DNA of 64,000 nucleotides from contig OX637636.1 of NCBI GenBank assembly GCA_951802195.1, positions 12,501 through 76,500 of the forward strand, written 5' to 3'. The notes under the pieces are model-generated. The model was not told the DNA's origin. It did no database searches and saw only the letters and a program-made list of their open reading frames with translations. The position numbers and the translations under genes are program-made. This document shows positions 55,140 through 64,000 of this stretch, piece after piece (the first letter of the stretch is position 1; the number at the start of each line of letters is the position of its first letter). The stretch is from Tausonia pullulans (lineage: Eukaryota; Basidiomycota; Tremellomycetes; Cystofilobasidiales; Mrakiaceae).

Positions 55140-55377
55140 GGCTGACGATATAAGGTGAGAGGGCGAGGAGACTACTGCTGAAGGGAGAAGGGAGAGAGGG
55201 GCGAAGGTGGTCGTCGCTGTCTGTTGGAGAGCCGCGCTTGGCTCTCGTGGCCGCCCCTTCGCCCCACGCCGAACCAAGCCGGCCCTTGTCGAAACATCGA
55301 CAGGGCCGACCTCCACCTCGATCTTTTCTTTCCACCTTTCAACCACACACACACACACACGATCTTCTCCACAGCTC
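55140..55377. promoter_or_regulatory. Divergent promoter, VTI1 / FAP1, with CA repeat
   Basis: This 238 bp stretch lies between start codons. It includes a (CA)n tract at 55344-55360, 18 bp before the FAP1 ATG, followed by TCTTCTCCACAGCTCATG, which looks like a 3' splice site. A 5' UTR intron in FAP1 is therefore possible. Confidence 0.5.
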
Positions 55378-58300
55378 ATGGCAGACACCGAGCCTGCCCG
55401 GCCAGCCGCCCAGGCAATGGCCACGACAGCCAGCGCCCCACCGCTGGCGATGATTACCAACAACTCCACTGGTCGCCCTCACACGACGACGACGTCGACC
55501 GGTGGAGGAGGAGGTCGCCACCGACGGCAGCTGCAGCAGCAGCCCTCTGCCTCTACCTCCTCTACTGCCGGCACCCCACGCTCTAGCCGCGGCCAGGGTA
55601 GGAACCGGAATCGCGACTGGGAGGCTGATGGACCGTCCGTTGACGGCGGCCCCAATGCCGGAGGAGGCGAGGGCAGGAAGCGTCGATCCCCACCGGCATC
55701 TCGTCAGCAGCAAGGCCAGCAGGCTCACGGTCAAGTTCGCCAGCAGCCTCCTCACGCCAACAGCAACTCGCGTCCCCAGCAACAGCAGCAGCCGAACTCT
55801 CGTAATGGCCGGCGCGCGGCCTTCGGTGGTCAGCTTTCGGCGCCTCCGCTGTCCTCAGACCCGACCGAGCCTGTTGCTGCTTGTAATACTTCCTCGACGA
55901 TTGCGACTCCGGGAAAGAGCACTAGCCGATCAAAGAATAAGCCCAAGAAAGAGCCTATCCAGCCGAGGCCCGTCCAGCCGCCGCCAGAAGATGCTGATCT
56001 CACGACGTGAGTCAAAGGGCATCCGCGTCCGTCAGATAGCGACGGAGCCGAGATTCCGGTGGTGACTCGTCAAAGGCTCATCGAATTCCCTCTCTTTTCT
56101 CGTCAAGGTCCCTCACTTGGGCTGTCGCGAATGCTCCCTTCCCGGACTGCAGCAGTGCGTGTCGGCCGGCGCACTTCTTGTATGCGAGCTCCCTGGTCCT
56201 GATATAGCCTGCTCTTGCTTCCTTCCCAGTCTGCTTCAAGTGAGAGGGAACTCTGTCTCAGCATCCCCTTTCTCTCACTTACGACATTCTCCCGCAGCTC
56301 CATTTACCCAACGCAGGCTATCTGGTCGTGCACTCCGACGTGCGCTTCGGAGTTTGGCGCGTCGCCTGAAGTTGACGGCGTCAAGGACAATGAGGTCCGG
56401 CTGGCCGGCACGGGAACCTGCTGCTGGGGTCTCTATCATCTCAAGTGCGTTTTAATTCTCGAGGTGCGGAGGTGGGTGCGGTTATGCTGAATTATTTCTT
56501 ATGCTCGTTCAACAGGTGCATTAATGACTGGGCTTCGCGTTCCGTCAAGGATGTCATCGCCCGTGAGGGCGCTCCTGAGTGGAGGTGTCCCGGATGCCGT
56601 GCGTTTTGCTCCTCTTGATAGGTAATGCTGCATCTGCCTTTCTGACGTCTTATTGCCGCACAGAGACCAAGCGAAGGGACATCCCGCAAAAGTACGAGTG
56701 TTACTGTGGTGCTCAGACAGACCCAAAGTCCAGTCGCCTTACAACTCCTCATTCACACTCGGGCGCGTGCTCTCGGACCCGACCTTGTGGACACCCTTGC
56801 CCTCTTGGTACGTCGCTCTCTCTTCTCTACATGTGCCCTAGCTGAGCAGATGCATATCAACCAGACTGCCACCCTGGCCCCTGCGCTCCCTGTGCTATCG
56901 CTCTCAACCTCCCGTGCGGCTCGCACGGAACCCTTATTCTCACCCGCTGCTCCCGCCGCGTCGGAACCGCCCCGACCTCGTGTGGTCAAACGTGCGGGCG
57001 CGCATTGGCGTGCCGGAACTCGCAGCACGTTTGCGAGGAGCCCTGCCATGAGGGTCCGTGCCTTCCATGCGCGAAGGTCGAGACGCTCGAATGCTACTGC
57101 GGTAGGAAGTCCAAAGTTGGGCCCTGCGGGCAAGGGCTGGATGACGCTGTTGGTTGCGACAACGGGAAGGACAAAGAGTGGATTGGACGGTGGTCATGTG
57201 CGCTAACGTGTGATAGGTGAGCGAAGAAAAGTTGCCCTCTTCCTGGATTCATTGCATTCGTCGCTAACCACGATCTTTAAGACCTTACGACTGCGGCAAG
57301 CACACCTGCCAAGAGGAGTGTCACCCGCATCCCCGCCAACCTCAAACTTGTCCTCGTTCCCCAACAATCGTCACCACCTGCCCATGCGGCGGCTCCTCTC
57401 TCTCATCACTCCCGATCCCTGCTCGACGCTCGTGCCAGGATCCTATTCCAACGTGCGGCCAGCGTTGCGGCAAGCATCTCCCCGGGTGTAGTCATCAGTG
57501 CCTCTCGGCCTGCCACCTCGGTGAATGCCCGCCGTGCGGTCAAGATGTGACGCTCCCCTGCCGATGCGGCGAATCCAAAATGACGCAGCCTTGCTACGTC
57601 CGGAAGAAGGAGGAGGTTGAGGGTCTCAGCGAAGTTCTTTGCGAGCGGACGTGTAGGGCGCTCAGGTCGTGCAAGCGGCATGAGTGCGGTCGCGTCTGCT
57701 GTCCTCTGGCGTTTAAGAACAAGGGCGGAGGCAAGGGAAAGCAGCGCCGACTCGCGACGGACATCGATGGAGACGACGACTCGGAGTGGCACACGTGCGA
57801 GCTGGTCTGCGGGAAGCAGCTTTCTTGCGGGAACCATACCTGTCCTGCGCTTGACCACAAGGGACCGTGCCCGCCCTGCTTGGAGGCATCGTATGAGGAG
57901 GTCGTCTGCAACTGCCGGAGGACCAAGCTTGATCCGCCCATTCGCTGCGGCACGGGTGAGCGTCTCCGTCCCAGTTGCTCGTCAGACTTGGCCGCTGACT
58001 CTTTCTTTGCCCCCAGTCCTCTCCTGTTCCTTCCCCTGCATCCGGCCCCCTCCAGCCTGCGGCCACCCCAAGTCCAGCCATGCCTGCCACGAATCGCCGA
58101 TCTGCCCGCCCTGCGTCTTCCTTACAACCAAGACGTGCGCCTGTGGCAAGCGCCAGGTGACCAACGTCCGCTGCAGCCAAGCGAGGACCTCGTGTGGCGA
58201 AACATGTGGCAAGCTCCTCGGATGCGGGTGGCATCGATGCGAGAAGCCGTGCCACTCGCCGGGCGAATGCGAGTCGCCTTGTGTGAAGCCCTGTGGCAAG

Positions 58301-59498
58301 CTGAGGAAGCTTTGGTGGGTCCCTTGTTCTGGCATGTGTTGCAATATGGAGATCTGACTAATTTTCTCTTGCTTCATTGTAGTGCCCACCCCTGCCAAAT
58401 GCCGTGCCATTCCCCGGCGGTGTGCGACGAGTCGATCCCCTGCTCGGCCAGTGAGTAGTCTAGCTTGCCAGCAAGCAGTCTTGCTCGTCCTCCCGCTGAT
58501 GCCTCTCCTCTCAGCCACTTCCCAATCCTGCGCCTGTGGCCGTGTCCAACAGCAAACGACCTGCGGTGCCTCGGTTGCCAATCCCATCTCGCGCGAGCGC
58601 ACTGAGCTCAAGTGCATCGACGAGTGCGAGCGCGCCAAAAGGAACGATCGCCTTGCCCTCGCCCTCGGTATCAACCCCTCAACTCGACAGGACCGGCTTT
58701 CCGTAGAGTGGCCCCAGGATATTGTTCAGCTTGCGCTGGCGGGCGGGGTCGTCGGACCGCAGCACCTGGCGCTGGTCGAAAAGGCGTTTGCGACATTCAT
58801 CGGCGGGTCCAGGCAAACACAAGTACTGCCACACATGCCGCTGGCGAGGAGGGATTTTACGCAAAAGATGGCGGAGGTGTACCGTCTTGGGACGGACCTT
58901 GTCGATCAAGAGCCGGCGAGAAGGTCGGTCCTCCCGTTTCTGCATCTCTTCTTTTTATAACTAACTTCCTTTCTGTTTTTATTGATCCTCCAGCGTCCAG
59001 CTCCGTCGCCGCATCGACGCCCGCATACCACACCCGCTCCTCTCCGAGCATCTCGCCTCCCTCGCAACCGCTGCACGGAACCCCTCTTCCACGCTGAAGC
59101 CCTCTCTTCTCACGACCAACTCCTCCACTCGCTCTTCCCCGTCCATTTCGACCTCCGTTTCGTCGCTTCCATCGTCGATCGTCAAGCCTAAGCCGAGCCC
59201 TTGGGGCGGAGGGTTTGCCTCGGCCGCCGCTAGCGGAAACAGCAGCAGCGCGGGCTCGTCCCGCCCTAGTTCGCCTTACGTCCCGCCTTCTCGAAGGGCG
59301 GCAGCGGCCGCGGTTGCTTTGACGATAGCGCCAACCCTTCCTTCCCCTCCTTCCGCTCCGAATACCTCGGCGGATGTGCTGAGGAAGACGACGACGGTTG
59401 AGGAGGCGGCCGCGGCGTATGTGCCGCCACCTGTGGATGATTCGTGGGAGAACGATGATGACGAAGGGGAAGTCGGCGCTGAGCAGGTGAAGGCTTAG
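55378..59498 (+). CDS. FAP1: NF-X1-type zinc-finger protein Fap1
   Basis: This is the homolog of yeast Fap1 and animal NFX1. The start at 55378 reads MADTEPARPAAQAMATTASA, then a Gln/Gly/Arg-rich disordered region. A RING-type finger is pieced from small exons: VSAGALLVCELP, VCFN (10 nt exon, 56230-56239), SIYPTQAIWSCTPTC, GLYHLKCINDWA and WRCPGC. About nine NF-X1 zinc fingers follow, each C-G-x-H-x-C-x-x-x-C-H-x-G-x-C-P-P-C-like (e.g. RPCGHPCPLACHPGPCAPC, CGKHTCQEECHP, CGWHRCEKPCHSPGEC). An R3H-like domain is near 58850 (HMPLARRDFTQKMAEVYRLG). There the usual R-x-x-x-H histidine is Gln and the usual YGL is YRL. The tail is Ser/Pro/Ala-rich with an acidic end, stopping at 59498. The first RING cysteine pair has unusual spacing in my model. 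Confidence 0.92.
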
Positions 59499-59763
59499 TC
59501 TTCCAAGAGAGAAGAGATAAATGGCATGAACGCTTTTTGTGTGTATGCGTAAAAGCGACGATGGAGGCTTGGCATGCGTAGAGTAGAGAGATGTAAGAGG
59601 ACGAAAAAAAAATAGGGCGTGAGACAGAAGAGAGAAAAGAGACGGTAAGTGAGAAAGGACGATGAGACGGGTGAGTGGGAGAGGCAGCGCGGATATTGAA
59701 GAGTAGCGACAGATAGGGCAGGTGAGGGAAAGAAAGAAGCGATGGAGGGGGAAGCAGACACAT

Positions 59764-62303
59764 TCAATCCTTGAAGGCATAGTTGAGCGATTTGGGCGGC
59801 GGAGGCGGCTTGTTCTTGTCCTCGGGGATGAGCTCCTGGATGCGCTCAAAGAGATCCTCGGCAGCCTTAACTGTCCCAACCTTGGTAGAAGAAGAGTCTC
59901 AGCTGCTGGGAGTCATGGCCGAAAGAGCTGCAAAACTCACCTTGATTGCAAGATGGACGAGAGACCCATTCTCAAAGGCAATAAGCCGGACCCACTTGTC
60001 CTGCCGCTCGCACGACATGCCGGCAAAGAGGGCAACGTTCAGAATGAGTCGGAACACGCCCTCGGCGCGCATGACTTTGAGCAAATGATTATCAGTTTCG
60101 CACAGAGAGAAAATGAACGAACACGTGCAGACTGACCTAGCCGAGGCATGCCCGTCGAGAGGTTGACGTTAAGCTTGCATAGGCCCGTTCCACGCTCCTT
60201 CCAGCTGCCGCTCTTCTCCATAATGTGCAGCTTGGCTCGAACCTGATGCCGGGTCTCCTCGCCCTCCTCACCTGTCCGGACTGCGAGCAAAGAGACAAAC
60301 CTGTCAGCGAGATGCCTGTCCAGGAGGGGGGACCAGAAAGGGGGGGAGACAACGACGTACTGTCCTGCGCCTCAATCTTGCTACTCGACGAAACGCCTCC
60401 GCCTTCTACTGAAGCGTCCTCGCTCTCTGCCCCTGCGCCATCCGATCCATCAACATCAACCCCGTCCTGAGTTCCCTCTCCCGTCTCCGTGTCCGCAGTG
60501 CCAGCCTTTTTCGATCCGCTGCTGCTGCTCCCACTAGCATCGCCATTCCCGCCGCTGCTGCTCAGGATGTCGCCGAACGATGCCGTGGGCTTGGCATCGG
60601 CAGCAGCCTTGAAGGGACTCGTCGCAAAGCTCGAGAAAGCGTTGGATCCAGCGAAGGGCGAAGGCGAGGAGATGTGCTTGGTGCCTGCAGAGAAGGGGGA
60701 TGCGCCAGAAGCCGTCGAGAAGGCCGAGAACGTCGGCTGGTTTGTTGTTGGTTTATTGCTCGTCGACGAGGAGGACGAGGGAGATAGGGTGTCTTTGGAC
60801 GCGCCGCCGGCGGAGGCGAAGGAGGAGAAGCCAGAGGCCGAGGAGAGCTTGGGGCCGGTGGAAGGGGAGGCGGAGAGGGGAGCAGACGATGGAGACGCGG
60901 TCGATGCCAAGGACTAAGGGGAGAACATGGGGACGGCGTGTCAGTGCACTTCCTCTTGCACGCACGCTGGACGAACGCGCTTACCTCCGTCTCCTTGACC
61001 TTTTTGGTCGCCGCAACCAGCCCCGAGCTTGCCTGTCGCACGAGCGGCAACTCGCCTTCGACCTTGCGCTTCAGGAGGCCCTTTTCGACTGCCGCGCCGA
61101 GGTCCTCCTCCTCCTCCTCAGGGGCGTCCGCCGGTGTCGTCATGTGCGAGTCATCTCCATCGCCGTTATCGTCGGCTTGAATCGGGGGGGCCGAGAGGGG
61201 GGTACCGGTCCGGGCGGGCGTGGCACCCCAGATGGGCGTCGCCACATCCGAGAGGTCGAGGTCCTCGGATGAGTCAATGGTCGCGGCCGTTGAGATAGTC
61301 GTCCTTGCGTCATCGAGCTGGTTCGCGAGCGCCGTCGGGCCCGAGGGCGTCACATTGTCCGGGTCCGTCGAGGGGACGAGTCCACTTGAAGGAAGAATGG
61401 CACCGCCGTTCAAGTCACCGGCAGCTGGAGCAGGAGGGGTAGCACTTTCACCGGCCGTCGGTGTCACCGCTCGCATCTCGTCCGTAGCGCCCTCCACAAC
61501 GTCGACTTCGACCGACGAGGACGATTCGCCGACAGCAGCCTTACCCTCTCCGACACCGAGATCCTCAACGCCCTTGCGGAGGGCCTGCTCGCGGGCGCCC
61601 TCAGGCTTATCGGCTCGGTGGCTCGCGATGGGGGAGCCTGGCGGCGGCGGGGACGAGTCGAGTACGCGGTTCTTCTTCTTGGTGAGGGACATGACGCCAG
61701 CCGAGTCGGTTTCCTGGGTGTTTCGAAAGGTGAGAAGATGTGGCAAGAGAGGCAAGGAGGAAGAGGTGGGAGAAAAGGGAGACAGTAAGTAGGGGAAAGA
61801 TGTCAGCGACGAGAGCGACGAGAGGGAGACGAAAGACGACAGGCGCCGGCAACCGTGCGAGCACCTCCGAGAACCTGCCCACCGCACGTCGAGGCACAGG
61901 ATTACCAACAGCAGGTGAGAAGAAGCGATGCCTCTTCTCCACGAGTCATTAGGCAGCTGGAATAGGCCTCGAAGCGTGATCGAACGACAAAGTATCAACG
62001 GCGAAAGGACTGACTTGGCTCGCCGGTTCGAGGGAACCCTCCCGTTCACGCTTGCGACCAGACTTGGACTCTTCTGAGGGCACCCCAGGATGTGCATTGT
62101 CAGAAGAAGTGTAAGAAACAGGGGACAAGCGTGCATTTGAAGTGAAAGAGAGAGGATGTCTAGTGGGATACGGCCAAAGGGAAGAGCGGGAGACCGGTGG
62201 GAGAGCAACGAAGGGACAGACCTGAGCGGACGACGGCGTCTCGCGTCTTGTCGAGCGCAGGGTGGATGGTAACGTTGGTGGGAGGCTCTGGAGACTCGCT
62301 CAT
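59764..62303 (-). CDS. YRB2: Ran-binding protein Yrb2/RanBP3-like
   Basis: This is a nuclear RanGTP-binding co-factor for Crm1 export. The start at 62303 reads [20 protein letters not shown]. Exon 2 carries a basic [19 protein letters not shown], ending at a GTCAGT donor. Exon 3 starts [20 protein letters not shown] and runs through a long Ser/Pro/Ala-rich acidic region to KKVKETE. The next exon has FG-like F-S-x-F repeats ([23 protein letters not shown]). The C-terminal RanBP1 domain is [54 protein letters not shown], and [20 protein letters not shown]. It ends [16 protein letters not shown] and SLNYAFKD at 59764. The layout (basic N-terminus, disordered middle, C-terminal Ran-binding domain) fits Yrb2/RanBP3, with Nup2 as the alternative. 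Confidence 0.9.
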
Positions 62304-62782
62304 GGCTGACTGAGTGCGAGAAGAGAGAGGACAAGTGGACGAGCGAGCGGGCGAGACGCGAGCGGCCGTGATGGTGGGGTGGAAAGAGGGCGAGACGGGC
62401 TCGTGGTCCTTGTCTCATCAAGGAAGACAGCCGGGCCGCCGTCACCTTGACGACAACGGGGCAATAGCCAGACAATCTGAGGCAGTTGAAGGAATCTGGG
62501 AGTCTGAAGTAGACAGAGTAATTTTATAGAAGCTTGTGCAAAGGGAATGGAAAAGAGCATGGAAAGCGACGCCGTCTCACCCCGACTAAAACGACACCAG
62601 TCCGACATGAGATGGGTTTGACGCTCAAAGTAGCGACCACTACTATATTCGGTAATCTCCTCAGAAAACATAAACATTGGATAGGGGCTCTTGTTTCATT
62701 CCTAAATGTCCCCTGCGCTGGCCAAAGTGCGCGATTTCCGGTCTAGCGACTAGCGAATCCCTTCACTCTCTATGATCCTCTT
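62304..62782. other. Intergenic, YRB2 promoter and SDR 3' end
   Basis: This 479 bp stretch lies between two minus-strand genes. It is upstream of the YRB2 start and downstream of the dehydrogenase stop. No gene or clear motif is seen. Confidence 0.6.
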
Positions 62783-63973
62783 TTACAGGCAGCAGTAGCC
62801 GCCGTCACAGATGATGTCCGTTCCCGTGATAAAGGACGAAGCATTTGAAGCCAGGAAGAGGTAGACGCCCTTCATCTCGGCGGTGTCGGCGTCGCGGCCC
62901 TGAAAGAGCGCGCCATTAGCCAGCCGCCTTGACGAAGGGAAGCCTGGGAACACTTACCAGCGGCGTCTTCTCGTACCACTGCCCCTTGACAGCATCGTAG
63001 TCTCCACTGGCCTCCGTATTGATGTATCCAGGGCTCGTAGAGTTCACACGCACTGGAGGCTCAAAAGCGGCGAATTCGACGGCAAGCGACTTAACAAGTT
63101 GAATGATTCCGGCCTTGCTGGCGTTGTAACCTCCTTGCTGCTCTGAAATCCGGAGAAACACCGTCAGACCAAGGCTTCTGTCGCACCAGAGGGCCTGAAA
63201 CTCACGAGGGAAGTTCACAATGTGCCCAGAGATCGAGGCAGTGACGATGATGCGACCGGCAATTTTATTCGCCTTGAAGTACCTTCCTGCGATTTGGGCG
63301 CAGTAGAAGACACCGTTGAAGTTGACTATGCACCGCCATCGCCATCAGCGTTCAAGGCCTTCCAGTCGTTTCTGAGCAAGACTGATGGCTTTCCGCTCCC
63401 TCACCGTTGTGGATGTCCTGCCATTGCTGTGGGGTCAGGTCGAGGCACGACGTCTTCTGCTGAACTCCACTGTTGGCAACGACGATATCGTAACTGCCGA
63501 AGTCCTTAGCGACTTGGTCGAACGTCTCCTTGATCGAGTCAAAGTCTCCGACATCGCATCTTGACAAGCAAGAAAGTTCAGCCGAGGCAGGCAGGAGCAA
63601 GATTGGAGGGCCCTCACTTGTACGCCTGTGGCAAGTGACGGTTTCCATGCATGGTCAGCTTCACCGCACTTTGGTAGCCACGCTTGGGGCTCATGAATGG
63701 ACTCGGCGCCTTGAACGAACCTCGACTTTGGTGCCAAACTCCTGGGCGATCTCCTTGGCACGCTCAATCGCGCTAGCATGAAGGACAGTGATGTCAACTA
63801 TAGCTCTTCGAGTTTTTGAAGGTTCATTCAACCTACGAGGGAGACGAGTTATAGATGATGGCCTGACGGGAGTCGACGTTGACACATTAGCCCTCCCCTC
63901 ACATGCTTCGAACCTAAATTCTGCGTTAAGTCGTCATCCAGGAGTCTGCCTACTTACAACGTTGGCCCCGGCC
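62783..63973 (-). CDS. Short-chain dehydrogenase/reductase, 5' end outside window
   Basis: This classical NAD(P)-dependent SDR resembles fungal mannitol or sorbose reductases. Exons from the right edge are 63958-63973 (16 nt, AGANV), 63837-63862 (26 nt, AIIYNSSPS), one coding AIERAKEIAQEFGTKVE, 63618-63625 (8 nt, AYK) and one reading CDVGDFDSIKETFDQVAKDF then YDIVVANSGVQ. Next are VNFNGVFYCAQIAGRYF, IIVTASISGHIVNFPR (catalytic Ser), GGYNASKAGIIQLVKSLAVE (YxxxK), RVNSTSPGYINTEA and SSFITGTDIICDGGYCCL, stopping at 62783. The N-terminal glycine-rich nucleotide motif must lie beyond 64000. The catalytic residues present are intact. Confidence 0.88.
63618..63625 (-). other. 8 nt micro-exon of the SDR gene
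   Basis: On the minus strand the sequence is ..TTGCCACAG|GCGTACAA|GTGAGGG.. It encodes Ala-Tyr and the first two bases of a Lys codon, joining GTKVE to CDVGD. The result VEAYKCDVGD is the usual SDR sequence around the adenine-binding aspartate. Confidence 0.85.
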
Positions 63974-64000
63974 CTTTGAAAGCAGATATATCAGTAAATA

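Noticed and set aside
60562-62475. Single 637-codon minus-strand frame spanning the YRB2 N-terminal half
   Set aside because: It runs through introns of YRB2 and switches to a wrong frame after the GTAAGC donor. The spliced model gives the proper RanBP1 protein.
1-64000. Transposons, endogenous virus copies, CRISPR arrays and secondary-metabolite clusters
   Set aside because: No reverse transcriptase, integrase, transposase, capsid or Cas-like frames, no long terminal repeats, no regularly spaced repeats, and no polyketide or peptide synthase genes were seen on either strand.

Overview
The window is nuclear DNA of a fungus, most likely a basidiomycete and probably a yeast-like Pucciniomycotina lineage such as Microbotryomycetes. 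Direct evidence: high GC, twenty-one recognisable or well-supported genes packed with 50-400 bp spacing, nearly all cut by many short introns (mostly about 45-120 nt) that end in a CTGAC-type branch site followed closely by CAG or TAG. The gene set is eukaryotic (POL3, SF3B1/HSH155, UBA2, VPS33, VTI1, EMC7 and others). The taxonomic placement is inference. I saw no bacterial operon, CRISPR array, rRNA, convincing tRNA, or intact transposon or virus copy.

Layout. 1-4.3 kb is gene-poor, with one copy of a dispersed repeat, simple repeats and a doubtful small membrane-protein gene. 4.3-6.8 kb (-) is an acidic, low-complexity orphan gene, divergent from POL3 (7.2-12.1 kb, +). MRPL20/mL58 and MKT1 follow on +. 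SF3B1 (17.0-21.5 kb, -) is head-to-head with EMC7, which is followed by BRL1/BRR6 (+). A DUF2415-like WD40 gene (-) comes next, then a 1.3 kb gap with the second repeat copy, then ARG4 (-) and a BuGZ/ZNF207 zinc-finger gene (-). BuGZ is head-to-head with MSM1 (+). UBA2 (-) is head-to-head with VPS33 (+), and the vacuolar iron transporter CCC1 (+) follows. A 2OG-Fe(II) dioxygenase, a MOSC/mARC-like enzyme and a Kre9/KNH-like secreted protein run on -. A gap at 49.8-51.6 kb contains coding-like segments I cannot assign. RPS18 (-) and VTI1 (-) come next, VTI1 head-to-head with FAP1/NFX1 (+). YRB2/RanBP3 (-) and the 3' part of a short-chain dehydrogenase (-) close the window.

The genes are housekeeping functions (replication, splicing, mitochondrial translation, arginine synthesis, SUMO, vacuole and SNARE traffic, nuclear envelope and Ran). 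They do not form one pathway; the arrangement looks like ordinary compact fungal synteny with shared divergent promoters.

I found no new multi-gene system. The most unusual signal is gene structure. At least eight genes contain internal micro-exons of 6-18 nt that carry conserved protein motifs, and several start with a coding exon of only 5-19 nt. Many 5' splice sites have C at +3 (GTCCGT, GTCAGT), and some 3' splice sites are preceded by pure C runs. Other leads are a degenerate repeat pair at 1.3 and 28.2 kb, an unassigned coding-like stretch at 50.4-51.5 kb, and a native arginine in SF3B1 at the position of human Lys666. Exon boundaries were read by eye and have not been tested against transcripts.
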